Shown here: positions 1 through 10,500 of the stretch, piece by piece | Layout of the letters: each line of letters opens with the position of its first letter | How positions within the stretch are numbered: position 1 is the first letter of the stretch | From: Sambucus nigra | Lineage: Eukaryota > Streptophyta > Magnoliopsida > Dipsacales > Adoxaceae | Assembly: GCA_949130495.1 (NCBI GenBank) | Contig: OX422213.1 | Coordinates: forward strand, 205,337,660-205,401,659 | Direction of reading: 5' to 3' | DNA length: 64,000 nucleotides | The notes under the pieces: model-generated | The model's input: only the letters and a program-made list of their open reading frames with translations | Told to the model about the DNA's origin: nothing | Databases searched by the model: none | Position numbers and translations under genes: made by a program

Positions 1-480
1 GCTGAAGTGTTGACTTTGGTCAAATGAAGTCCGGGAGCACCTAGTGGCCTCCGAATCAATTTTTAGGGGAAACTGATCGATCGTTCGAATGGTTATGTTA
101 TTTCACACATGGAGTGGACCGTTGGAAAGGGTTTTTAGTGCCTTTCAAAAATTCAAAGAGCTTTCACTCTGATGGTGAAATTGATTGGGGTCAACTCGGG
201 GGCCAGGAGCACCCGATGGCCTCTGAATCAATTTTTAATAGCGAAATGGTCCATTCGTCCGAATCGTTATGCCAATTTGTGCATGGGGAAGATCATTGGA
301 AAGGGTATTTGGATCCCTTCAAAGATTCAAAGAGATTTTGCTCTTACTATAGAGTTGACCGGAGTCAAATGGGCCTCAGGGGTGCCTGATGGCCTCTAGA
401 TTGGTACTCAGAGTCCGACCTAGGTTTATGGTGGAAAGGGGGAGTGATCTAAGGAGAGACTTAGGGGTCCTAAAATGTGA
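1..480. repeat. 172-bp tandem repeat, about 2.4 copies
   Basis: The block around the GGCCTC.GAATCAATTTTT motif recurs at 47, 219 and 392, so the period is 172-173 bp. Copies are about 75-80% alike by eye. Each contains a GTCAA element and a GGAAAGGGT element. The repeat sits on the presumed 3' side of the minus-oriented gypsy element, where the 3' UTR and LTR should lie. It may continue left of the window. I see no coding capacity. Confidence 0.8.
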
Positions 481-544
481 TGTCTAGAAAGCCCCTAGAC
501 GGGTGAGCGTGGAATAAGTAATGGTCATCTAATAGACACCACAT

Positions 545-2262
545 GGTGGAGGGAGGTCAATTCTGCGGACCTAAGGGATGCGGATGACCGATTCAGAGGG
601 TCAGGGTCAATTCTGACCTAAAAGAGGTGACGACTGAGGATCGAGGTCAATTCTGAACTAACTAAGGTGACAATCCAATAGTGAATTCAATTTTTACCTA
701 AGAGAGGCGACGATCGAGGACCGATGTCAATTTTGACCTAACTGAGGTGACGATCCAAGACCAAGGTCAATTCTGACCTAAGAGAGGTGACGATCGAGGG
801 CAAAGGTCAATTCTGACCTAACTGAGGTGACAATTTAAGATTGAGATCAATTATGACCTAACTGAGAGATGATCCAAGACTGAGGTCAATTTTGACCTAA
901 GAGAGGTGATAAATGAGGACCGAGGTCAATTTTGACCTAACTAAAATGAAGATCCAAGATTAAGGGAAATTCTGACCTAAAAGAGTGATGATCGAGGACC
1001 GAGGTCAATTTTGACCTAACTGAGGTGATGATCCAAGATCGAGGTCAATTCTGACCTAAATAAGGTGACAATCAAGGACCGAGGTCAATTCTGACCTAAC
1101 TGAGGTGATGATCTAAGATCGAGGTCAATTTTGACCTAAAAGAGGTGATGACCGAGGACCGAGGTCAATTATGACCTAACTGAGGTGACGATCCAAGATT
1201 GAGGTCAATTATGACCTAAAAGAAGTGACGAGCGAGGTCAATTCTGACCTAATTGGGGTGACGATCTAAGGCTAAGGTTAATTCTGACCTAAAAGAGGTG
1301 ACGACCGAGGATTGAGGTCAATTATGACCTAACTGGGATGACGATCCAAGACTGAGGTCAATTCTGACCTAAAAGAGGTGATGACCAAGGACTAAGGTCA
1401 ATTCTGACCTAACTGAGGTGACGATCCAAGACTGAGGTCAATTATGACCTAAAAGAGGTAACGACCAAGGACCAAGGTTAATTATGACCTAATAGAGGTG
1501 ACGATCCAAGATTGAGGTCAATTCTGACCTAAAAGATGTGACGAATGAGGACCGAGGTCAATTCTTACCTAATTAAGGTGACGATCTAAGAACGAGGTCA
1601 ATTTTGACCTAAAAGAGGTGATAATCGAGGATCATCGTCAATTATGACCTAACTGAGGTGACGATCCAAGACCGAGGTAAATTTTGACCTCAAAGAGGTG
1701 ACAATCGAGGACTGAGGTCAATTCTGACCTAACTGAGGTGACAATCCAAGACCGAGGTCAATTTTGACCTAAAAGTGGTGATGACCAAGGATAGAGGTCA
1801 ATTCTGACCTAACTAGGATGAATATCCTAGATCGAGGTCAATTCTAACCCAAAAGGGTGACGATTGAGGTTTGATGTCAAATCTGACCTAACTGGGGTGA
1901 CGATCAAAGATCGAGGTCAATTGTGACCTAAAAGAGGTGACGACCGAGGATCGAGGTCAATTCTGACCTAACTGAGGTGACGATCTAAGATCGAGGTTAA
2001 TATGACCTAACTGAGGTGACGATTAAGGACCGAGGTTAATTTTGACCTAACAAAGTTGATGATCCAAGAACGAGGTAAATTATGACCTAAAAGAGGTGAC
2101 GATCGAGGACCAAGGTCAATTCTGACCTATCTGAGGTGAAGATCTAAGATCGAGGTCAATTCTGACCTAAGAGAGGTAACGATCGAGGATCGAGGTCAAT
2201 TCTAACCTAACTGAGGTGACGATGCAAGATCGATGTCAATTATGACCTAAGAGAGGTGTACA
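545..2262. repeat. 40-bp tandem array with 80-bp dimer order, palindromic core
   Basis: About 43 copies of a 40-bp unit. Each unit contains the near-perfect palindrome AGGTCAATTYTGACCT followed by a GAGGTGACGA stretch. Two monomer types alternate: type A reads AACTGAGGTGACGATCCAAGA after the palindrome (21 nt with variation) and type B reads AAAAGAGGTGACGACCGAGGA. The higher-order unit is therefore 80 bp. Spacing stays at 40 bp with few indels, while substitutions are common. The array lies between the antisense genes and the expected 3' LTR of the gypsy element. Plant Tat-lineage elements are known to carry variable tandem repeats in this 3' region. Confidence 0.93.
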
Positions 2263-2678
2263 TTTCCTTCGAGAAATTTGGGGACTCCATTGGGGATGAG
2301 GATTGGATTTTAGGTTCCGTTGGGGAATAGTGAATGATCCGTGGATTTATAGCTGAGGAAAATTTGGAGTGTCTTTTAGAGACGTTACTGGGGAAAATGA
2401 CTCTATCGAATGCCGTTGGGGGTGTAAAAAATATTTTCCTTGGTGAACAAGGTGCTAGAATGGATTTGGAAATTTTAGGGATTTTTCGGGATTTGTCCGA
2501 GATTTTTTGGTATTTTTTGGACTTTTTGTATGAAATTTTAGAGGGTGTGCCGACCGGCATGGATGGAGGTGTGCAAATCGGCATTGCCACGGTCTTTTGA
2601 GGTACCTCGAGATGGTGAAAGGATCAATGCCGATCGGTGGGTGGAGTGGATTGTCGATCGATATAACCCTTAGCCTAC
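2263..2678 (+). promoter_or_regulatory. Upstream region of first antisense gene
   Basis: No gene is seen here. The stretch separates the 40-bp array from a TATA box. It holds GC-rich palindromes of the TGCCGATCGGCA type: TGCCGACCGGCAT at 2548-2560 and TGCCGATCGGT at 2628-2638, plus the perfect palindrome GAGGTACCTC near 2600. Similar palindromes occur upstream of the second antisense gene. Confidence 0.4.
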
Positions 2679-2686
2679 TATAAAAA
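2679..2686 (+). promoter_or_regulatory. TATA box of first antisense gene
   Basis: TATAAAAA lies 61 bp upstream of the ATG at 2747. This suits a plant core promoter with initiation near 2710 and a 5' UTR of roughly 35 nt. The second antisense gene at 5496 has the same arrangement. Confidence 0.6.
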
Positions 2687-2746
2687 GGGGGTAGGTTCTC
2701 GTCACTTTACGCAGCTTCCTGACTTCTTTTCTTCGGCTATAATCCT

Positions 2747-4886
2747 ATGAAAATTGTCCTATGGTATGAAATGGCTGACTTCTCAAGCAGTGCAACCCAT
2801 ATGGCATGGCTTAATGTCGATGACTGGGCAAGGTTAGAGTGGAGGGCTGGGGTGCCCCTCGCATTGGGTAGCAAGAATTCTTTTGACTCATTTGAGTCGG
2901 TGGCGGATGATCAAAATCTTTTGCGTGAGTCTTCGGATCATCATTCTTTGAGGGTGGTGAACCCTGGTGGCTATGTAAGTATTGCATGACTCTTGGTATT
3001 CCTTTTTTCTTTTCTTGACGAGATTGTTATATTTCTTGAATCAGACTAGTTTTTTTTTCATTTCTTGACAGTTAGACGTCTCCATGTTGACTATTCGTGC
3101 CCGTGGTACGAAAGGGCTTAAGGATGTTTGGTAGCACCTTCCTGCTGTGGTGCATTGGATGGTGTCCTCTGTGGGTTTTGGGAGGCTAGCGTCGGCTTTA
3201 GATGAGACGCCCCGCTCCACTACAGTTCTATGTGCTTTAGGAGAGAGGTGGTGGGACACTACCCACACCTTCCATTTTGGTTTCGGGGAGATGACGGTGA
3301 CTCCTTTTGATGTTCAGCAGTTGCTATGTCTGGATTACTAGGGTGCCCAGATTGAGGTGGACAGGACGTTGAGGGTGACGTCGGAGGCGGTGACGATGGC
3401 TCTAGGTGACGTGGAGAGGGTGGTTTCTGGAGACTCTTTTAACTTGTCCTCTTTGAGGGAGCTTTTTCTGAAGAGGAGGGTTGATGATAATTATGGGCAA
3501 TAGGTGCATCAGATGACCCGTTTATTCATTTTGTTGGTTTCGAGAGGTTTTCTAATGGCGACGAGTGGTGACGTCGTCCACTTGTGGTTTTTGCCATTTC
3601 TGAGGGTGTTTTCGAACATCCTTTTCTATAACTGGGAGAGCCTGACTTTGGTGACCCTTTATTATTCTTTGGATGAATTTATCCGGTGCATCCGACCGAC
3701 TTTAACTGGGGCCACGTATCTTTTGTAGGTATTTTTTATTTTGCGCATTTCCCTTTATGCATTTGCATTTTCCATTCATGCGCTTCTTTTTTATTTCATG
3801 AATGTTGATCCTTGTCCTTTGTAGACGTGGTTCTATGAGGTGATTGGGTTGATCACCCAACTAATTTCTTTGAAAGATGACTCTGTGGGGGACTTCTTAT
3901 GGATGTTCCGATGGGGGAGATCCAACCGACAGTCGAAGAAGAATCTTTCTCTTGAGACGGTGCGTTAGGTCTTGAATGGCCTGACGAGTGAGCGAGTAAG
4001 ACTTATTTTGTCTTTGAGAATATTCTTTTCCTTTGATGATTTTTTATTGATACTGATCCTTCGCTTTTATTGGGGATTTTCAAGTGACATTTTATCCCTG
4101 GGGGATGACTATTCAACACATCGAGGTGACTGGGGAACATGCGCAAATGCGGCCCCTGCTAGCATATGAGTTCGACTACTCTTGGTATCTTGGGGAGAGG
4201 TTAGTCCGGTAGATTATGGAGGATGAGGTTATGGTGCCACCGGTGAGGCCCCCTATGTTCATGAGGCACGTGCTGGAGATGTCTGAGGATGCTCAGGTGG
4301 CTACGATGATGGGAGAGCCATAATCCCTGTACAATGACATAGCGGTGAAGTAAGACTATCTGGACTTCATCTCGAGTTGAATGATGACCCCTAGTATATA
4401 CGATGTGATGCCTCTCCCTAGGGCGGGCTCGAGTCGACAGGTAGGGTCCTCTCATAGAGTAGGTGGTACGATTACGTCAGCGATGTCAGGGACTTCTTTT
4501 ATGTGGCTGCACTCTCCTAGCTACAACCTTCGATGGGTTGATGGGGGATATGTATGTCTACAACATTGTCCTCATGTGATGGACCCGGAGGAGGTCCTTT
4601 GACCTGCGGTATGTCTTTTTTTCCCTTGATTTAATTCCTTTTTCGCATTCTTGACTGATTTGATCTTTTCCATTCTTCCTCGCTGCATATCAGTGTTTCG
4701 ACCACTTGGCTGAAGGACATCAAGGACTGGATATCTTCGGCGACTGCTCATATTCATGAGGTGGCACCGGTGCCTTCTTGCTTGGTACCGTCTACCTCGT
4801 CTGGGGAATGGTCTGGCTCTGGAAGTGGGGGTACATCATCGCGCCGTAGGGGGGAGAGGTCGCACCGTAAGGATGTGGGATCCTAG
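2747..4886 (+). pseudogene. Plant mobile domain (PMD) gene, antisense in gypsy element, decayed
   Basis: Exons inferred from frame and splice sites: 2747-2974, 3072-3728, 3825-3995, about 4090-4608 and 4694-4886. Exons 1 to 3 join in phase 0 at GT..AG borders (GTAAGT at 2975, CAG at 3069-3071, GTATTT at 3729, TAG at 3822-3824). Exon 2 encodes the THTFHFGFGEMTVTPFDVQQ block followed by VVHLWFLPFLR, the signature of the aminotransferase-like plant mobile domain (PF10536). Exon 5 is Ser/Gly- and Arg-rich, a typical tail. Ten premature stops are present (TAG at 3132, 3339, 3501, 3726, 3966, 4210; TAA at 4321, 4351; TGA at 4378, 4600), yet the domain frame shows almost no frameshift. The phases of the exon 3/4 and 4/5 junctions are not resolved. 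PMD proteins are linked to transposon silencing in Arabidopsis (MAIN, MAIL1) and also ride in plant transposons. Here the gene lies antisense between pol and the 3' LTR. It is not functional in this copy. Confidence 0.75.
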
Positions 4887-4947
4887 AGAGAGAGAGGAGA
4901 GAAAAGAGATAGAGAGAAGAGAGAGAGATAGAGAGAGAGAGAGAGAA
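4885..4947. repeat. Imperfect (GA)n microsatellite
   Basis: GA-rich run at the very end of the last exon and in the 3' UTR of the PMD-like gene. It yields Arg/Glu-rich spurious frames on both strands. Confidence 0.85.
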
Positions 4948-5495
4948 ATTGGGTTCAGGATGAGTTCTATTGTTTTTCTGATACAACAAAATATATGCAA
5001 ATGAATAATGAAGTTTTTTGTTAATTTTCTTTGATTTAGTGATTACTGCACATGCTTTTTTTATTTTGCTGCTAAGACCGTAAAAGGAATTTTGAAAATT
5101 AATTTGAGGAGGATTTTATTTAAAATGAGAATTAGTAAAAGCATGATTATAAAGAAAATCCGAAATTTCCTTAAGATAAAAATTATTTTTGTTGTTTTTT
5201 TTTATTTTGACAAAAGAGGAAAAAGGGGATTTTCCCAAAATAGGGGGTAGCCGATCGGCATGACCCCTGTCCTGCCTATCGGCATACCAGTCCAGTCCAG
5301 TCAATCTAAGGCTTTGATTCCACTTTCTTCAATTACTTGGTACTTGGTGGGCAACTTCTACTCCGATTTTTGTAGGATTCCTTGTCTTTGCTTGAGAGTT
5401 TCCAAGTATAAAAGGGGTGTGAATGGGGCTTTCGTCCTCACACTTTCATCTTCTTTCTTTTTCATATTCTTACTTGCTTATTATTTCTTGGCAAG
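4948..5495 (+). promoter_or_regulatory. Spacer and promoter of second antisense gene
   Basis: The left part is T-rich and holds a likely polyadenylation region for the upstream gene (AATAATGAAG near 5003). The right part holds the palindromes GCCGATCGGCA (5250-5260) and TGCCTATCGGCAT (5273-5285), followed by the TATA box TATAAAAG at 5407-5414, 82 bp before the ATG at 5496. A pyrimidine-rich 5' UTR (5440-5490) follows. Confidence 0.5.
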
Positions 5496-6785
5496 ATGGC
5501 TCTCCCTAGTAGCATTGAGTTTGCCAACTACCTCGAAGCCTTAGAAGCAATGTGTTCTTATAATGTTGATTATGACGCCTTTCACATTCGACGAGTCTCT
5601 TTATGGCCCAATCGGCCCATTGAGTTGAACATGCTGATGACGGTTATCGAGATTTGGTATCCCAAGGATCATGTCTTCCGCTTTTGGTTGGATGATATTT
5701 ATCCTACCTACGAGGAATTTTTTGCCATGCTGGGAATAAATTCCAGCGTTATTGTGGCTCTGCTTGAGTTTTCCTGTTCTCCCAGGGAATTACTAGCTGA
5801 ACTTCTTCATATTTCTCCTTCAGTAGCCAGGCCATTGGTTATGAGGGGAACAATTTCCCTTCTAGTTGTTTTGTAGTCCTTGAATTTACAGGACGTGGGT
5901 GATGCTGGATATGCCGGGGCCGTCATCCTAGGCATTGTTTCAAAAGTTCTGTTGGTGACTAGGGAGACGCTGGTGGACCCCCAACTAGTTGATATCGTTT
6001 CTTGAATGTCTTACCGTCACAATCCTGTGGCGGTGACACTGGCGGAGACCTTGAATGGCTTGGATGCCTGGCGGGAGGGTCGTTCTGACTTTCTGAGAGG
6101 GAGCCCCGTGATGTTGTTTATGTAGTTGTCAGAGAGGTTTCGTACGGCGAACCCACCTGAGTATCCTTTTTTTGTGGTTCCCAACTTCTTCTTTCTCTAT
6201 TTTATAATAGTAGGCCTGGACATTAAGAGTTGGGGGAACTAGTTTGTAGAGAACGGGGCTCGAGGCTTACGTTGGTCTATGCCTTGGTGGGGGGAGTTGT
6301 TGCCCATTTTGGAACTTAGGAAGAACCAATATGTCTGGTTAGTAGGCCTCAGGAAGACCTCTTTCTACTTTCCATGGCGGTTGTTGGGCTAATTTGGTTG
6401 GGAGCAAAGCGTGCCACTGTGGACATCGAACTTCTTTCCCGTGGAGGACCTGACAGAGCATATGTGTATGCGGCTTGGTTCTCTGTGGGAGAATCATCGC
6501 CCGTTTACCTGTCCTTCTCAGTCTACTGGGCGAGTCTAGCATGTCTTCGGGGACTACATGAAGTGGTTATGGAAGAAGGTAGTGGCCAGGATGTTGGTTG
6601 TGGAGACTGGTCAAAGGTGGCTTGCCATATCTGACACCATGGAGGGAGCCATTATGGTCTACCCCAATCTAGTCCGGGCTTATCGCTCTATGGAGCGTCT
6701 GCAGTACTCCATTCAGGAAGGGGAGGTTTGGGGAACCCAGTATGCAGGTGATGATGGTGATGGTTCTTTTGGCAGCTGCGGGTAG
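5496..6785 (+). pseudogene. PMD/DUF7745-like gene, single exon, antisense in gypsy element
   Basis: One reading frame of 429 codons runs from ATG 5496 to TAG 6783 without any frameshift. It is broken by six internal stops: TAG 5874, TGA 6003, TAG 6123, TAG 6240, TAA 6390 and TAG 6537. The N-terminal part (residues 45-90) has the pattern IEIWYPKDHVFRFWLDDIYP followed by T.EEF..MLGI, resembling the start of plant mobile and DUF7745-type domains (W.p.TH.F.f...e..pT..E...lLG). The middle has LRGSPVMLF and a later QFG-like segment, as in DUF7745 proteins common in plant retroelements. The family call rests on motif memory only. The gene follows the PMD-like gene in tandem, has its own TATA box, and ends convergently with the minus-strand pol. 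It could be a diverged duplicate of the upstream gene's fold. Confidence 0.6.
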
Positions 6786-7289
6786 GGCTTTGGGAAGCTC
6801 TTTGTAATAGGTGACATTTTGTGCTTTGTGGAAATAGTGGGGCTTGTTATTATTCGGGTTTTTTTATAGGTATAGTGTTGGCAAGGGAAGTCGTTTGACT
6901 CCTTACACCGATGTAATCGTATGGAAATTTTAAATAATGAAATAAATAAGTTTTTGATCATCTAGTTGTGCCTCTTGATGACTTTTTTCATTTTAAATTA
7001 TCCATACCAATCGTTAAGGCATACATAATCCTTTTGTTCATGTGTATGTTAAAATAAATTGTCATTCTCGGGGATTAAAAAAGAATATAATTTTATGAAA
7101 AAGAAGGGGGGTCGCGCTCATGTGAAGCGAATGAGCTGCCTACGTACCTCTGAGGGTTTTGAAAATTTTTGAAATTCATTTTTGAAAATATTTTTAGAGG
7201 ATCGGGCCCACGTAGTTCTGTGTAGGGGGAAAATTTATTTTTTTAATAGAAGTGAAATGAGAAGAGTCGTAGCGCGTCGAGATTTCGGA
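6786..7289. other. 3' UTRs between convergent antisense gene and pol
   Basis: No gene. On the plus side AT-rich sequence with AATAATGAAATAAATAAG near 6930 looks like the polyadenylation region of the antisense gene. On the minus side this is the sequence just downstream of the integrase stop. Confidence 0.4.
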
Positions 7290-8450
7290 CTAGGGGTAGA
7301 ATTTCTTGAGGCGGGCTAGGTTGACTGGATGCACCATTTCTTCTCCATCGAGGTCGATGAGCACAGCGGCATCGCCGACTGGATCTTCTTTACGATGTAG
7401 GGGGCGCTCCAATTAGGCTTGAATTTCCCTCTGGGGTCCTAGATGGGCTCTACTATATATTTGGGGGCTAAGTCCCCTTCTCGGACACCGCGGTCCTTGT
7501 TAAAGGATCGAATTATACTGCGATGGTACCCTTGTATGTGATATAGATATTTCAATCTCCCCTCGTCCAAGAGGGATAGCTTATCAAGATAGATTTGGTG
7601 ACAGTCTTTCTCATTGACTTTGCTTTCAAGCATGACGTGCAACGAGAGTATTTCCAGCTCCACGGGTAGGATTGCTTCCATGTCGTAAACTAGAGAGTAA
7701 GGGGTAGCCCCAGTAGAGGTTCGAACTGAAGTTCGATAGTCGTAAAGGGTATAAGGGATCCTGTCGGCCCAATCTCGACAACTCTCGATCATCTTGCTGA
7801 TGATGGCTTTGAGATTCTTATTGGCTGCTTCGACCGCCCTGTTGGTTTGAGGTCGGTATAAAGAGGATTCGTGTCTTTGAATTCCATACTCATCGACCAC
7901 TTTCGTGACTTTTGCCTCGAAATGCAACCCATTGTCTGATACCAGCTCGTATGGGACCCCATATCGGTAGATGAGATTCTTTTTGATGAATCTGGCCACT
8001 TTCTTAGCATTCGGAACTACGTATGACTCGTCTTCGACCCATTTGGTGAAGTAGTCAATAGTAAACAAGATAAACTCATGCCCATTAGATGCTTTCGGTG
8101 TAACTTTCGCTATGATGTGGATGACCCATATGGAAAACGGCCAGGGAGAAGTCATGTTGTACAATTCTCACAGAGGCAAATATCGTAGGTTGGAGAATTA
8201 TTGGCATTTGAGACATCATCAAACGTATGTTGTGCAGTCCTGAACCATGGTATTCCAGTAGTATCCCTGTCGAATGATCTTTTTGGCTATCATATGGACA
8301 TTCATGTGGGGTCCGTATTCCCCGTTATGGATTTTCTGCATCATTTCTTCAATGTTAGCCCCTGCGCTGTAGTGTAAATGGGTTCAATCGAAGTTTCTCT
8401 TAAACAGTACTTTATCACAGATAATGTACTGGGCAACCAGTCTGCGGAGA
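7290..8450 (-). pseudogene. pol: Gypsy (Tat-type) integrase, degenerate
   Basis: Minus-strand integrase ending in RLKKFYP with stop at 7290-7292. The zinc-binding N-terminus lies near 8170-8340 (GPH... then C-x2-CQ). The catalytic core has D in TIDYFTKWVE, D in VSDNG and E in RAVEAANK. One residue fewer than the usual D-x35-E spacing separates the last two, and the canonical G before the E region is R. TSPWPFSIW, ATPYSLVY and ILPVELEI are family landmarks of plant gypsy integrases. A 241-residue frame is open (7439-8164), with stops in the zinc region and just before the C-terminal tail. Normally it inserts the cDNA into chromosomes. This copy is very likely inactive. Confidence 0.9.
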
Positions 8451-8589
8451 GTTGCTCGGTCTTTCTTGTAAGATCCTTGGGGATACCTACCGTATTTGAG
8501 TAGGTGCCAAATATCATAGTACCAGCAGTCAGCTATTTCAGGTTCTTCCTCCGTACTGAGCTCGATGTGGTAGCAGTGGGTTGGTTTGT

Positions 8590-9015
8590 TTTGTATCTAG
8601 ACAAGGAAAGGGGGCATGGTTATTCCTTTGGGCAAGTCAATCATGGAGGTTAAGGTGGCAAAGGTGTCGGCCAGGTTGTTTTTTTGCTTGGGGCAGGTAG
8701 TGGAAGGTGATTTCTTGGAATTGGGAAGCTAGTTCTTCAAGGTGGGTATGGAAGGGTAAGATTTTCTCGTACTTGACTTTCCATTTCCTGAGTACTTGAC
8801 CGATGATGAGGGTTGAATCCCCATAGACATCGAGGTATCGAATTCCTATCTTGAGGGCAACTTTGAGACCTATCGTGCATGCCTCGTATTCAGTCATGTT
8901 GTTAGTGCAAGGAAAATCTAATTTGATGGCAAGGGTAGGGTGGGAGTCACCAGGGGCAATTAGGAGGATTCTAATGCCATATCCTTTTTTTTGGAAGCGC
9001 TGTCAAAGAACATTT
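8590..9015 (-). pseudogene. pol: Second (archaeal-type) RNase H domain of gypsy element
   Basis: Minus strand. It contains FFDSAS (first acidic residue), NNMTEYEA (Glu), VYGDS (Asp) and a final LAD-like Asp reached only after a frameshift, matching the D-E-D-D RNase H set. Lying between the RT-linked RNase H and the integrase, it marks the element as Tat lineage, whose members carry an extra archaeal-like RNase H. At least two frameshifts are present. Confidence 0.8.
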
Positions 9016-10500
9016 TCCATCAAAGATCTTCTTGGGAGGCACAAAGGATAGTCTCATCTGGGAATTCAAAAATCCAGACATCATCTTCTTCCTTCGGGTT
9101 GTCAACAAGGTAGTCATAGATGGATCTTCCTTTCATGACTTTTTGTGTTACATAGGTGATATCAAACTCAGATAGAAGCATCAACCAATGGTCCATTCGG
9201 CTGGATAGGGTGAGATTTTTGAGTAGGTACTTTATGGGATCTATTAGGCATACGAGTCTGATGGGGAAGGCGAGCATATAGTGTCATAACTTCAGTGTAA
9301 CCCAAACAAGAGTGACACATGTTTTTTCCAAAGCTGTGTAGTTAACTTTGTAACCGATCAATTTTTAAATGGCATAGTAGATGGTTTTCTCTTTGTGGGT
9401 TTCTTCAAAATATTGATCTAGCAGAGCCCCACCTGCAGTATCAGTCACGGTTAGGTATAAAAGTAATGGAAGACCAGGCTGCGATGGCATGAGTATCGGA
9501 GGTCAAGTTAGGTATTGCTTAATTTAGTCAAAGGATTCTTGACAAGCTTCGTTCCAAATCTTGGTTGAATCCTTTCAAAGGAGTTTGAAGATGGGTTCAC
9601 AGATGGAATTCAATTGGCTGATGAATCGACTAATGTACAGTAATTTCCCAAGGAATCCTCGAACTTCTTTCTCCGTTTGGGTAGGTGGAATCTCAAGTAT
9701 GGCTTTTATCTTAGCAAGATATGCTTCTATCCCTTTCTCACTGACAATAAATCCCAATAGTTTTCCTTCAGTAATGTCGAAGACACATTTATGTGGTTTA
9801 AACCGCATTTGGTACTGCCCCAGTCGTTCAAAGAATTTTTGGAGAGCGGTAACATGACCTTATCTAGTCTTGGACTTGATAATTATGTCATCTACATAGA
9901 CCTCGACTTCCTTGTGCATCATATCATGCAGAACGGCTATGGTAGCCCTTTGATAGGTAGCCCCTGCATTTTTGAGACCAAGTGGCATGACAGTGTAGCA
10001 AAAGGTTCCCCAAGGGGTGATTAATGCAATTTTCTCTAGATGATCAAGGTGCATCTTGATCTGATTATATCCGGCAAACCCATCGACGAATGACTTAAGA
10101 GCGTGACTTGATGTGTTATCCATAATCATATCGATGTTGGGTAGCGGGTAATCATCCTTCGAAGAGGCCTGGTTCAAGTCTCGATAGTCGACACACATGC
10201 AAACATTTCCTCCTAATTTTGGCATGGGTATGATATTGGCTAGCCAAGTGGGATACTCAATTACTCGGATGAAGCCCACATTTATTTTCTTGACTACTTC
10301 TTCTTTTACTTCGAGTGACCATTCGATGTGGATCTTTCGTAACTTTTGTTTGACTAGTTTACATTTCGAGAGAGTTGGGAGCACATGATGTGCTATCTCA
10401 GGGTCAACGCTAGGCATATCATCATGGGACCATGCGAAGACATCCATAAATTCCTTCATTAGCTCTTTGAGTTGCGTGTGCTCGTTATCATCAAGTGTAG
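9016..10500 (-). pseudogene. pol: Gypsy reverse transcriptase and first RNase H, degenerate
   Basis: Minus strand, coding from high to low coordinates. 10459-9860 is an open 199-residue frame with CVDYRDLNQA, FVDGFAGYNQIKM, MPLGLKNAGATYQ and the active-site box YVDDIIIKS, all intact RT motifs. 9808-9575 gives the thumb/connection (RFKPHKCVFD, LGF, VRGFLGKLLYISRF). 9277-9020 gives the end of the first RNase H (DPIKYLL). Stops and frame changes near 9840, 9560 and 9300 break the polyprotein. It copies element RNA into DNA in intact relatives. Confidence 0.92.

Noticed and set aside
545..2262. CRISPR-like regular repeats
   Set aside because: Units are directly abutting 40-bp monomers without unique spacers, in a plant retroelement context. 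It is a tandem array, not CRISPR.
545..2262. AGGTCA..TGACCT resembles an animal nuclear-receptor element
   Set aside because: Plants lack nuclear receptors. The W-box reading is the relevant one.
4756..5004. Arg/Glu-rich frame MRWHRCLLAW...
   Set aside because: It is out of frame with the better-supported last exon of the PMD-like gene and driven by the (GA)n tract.
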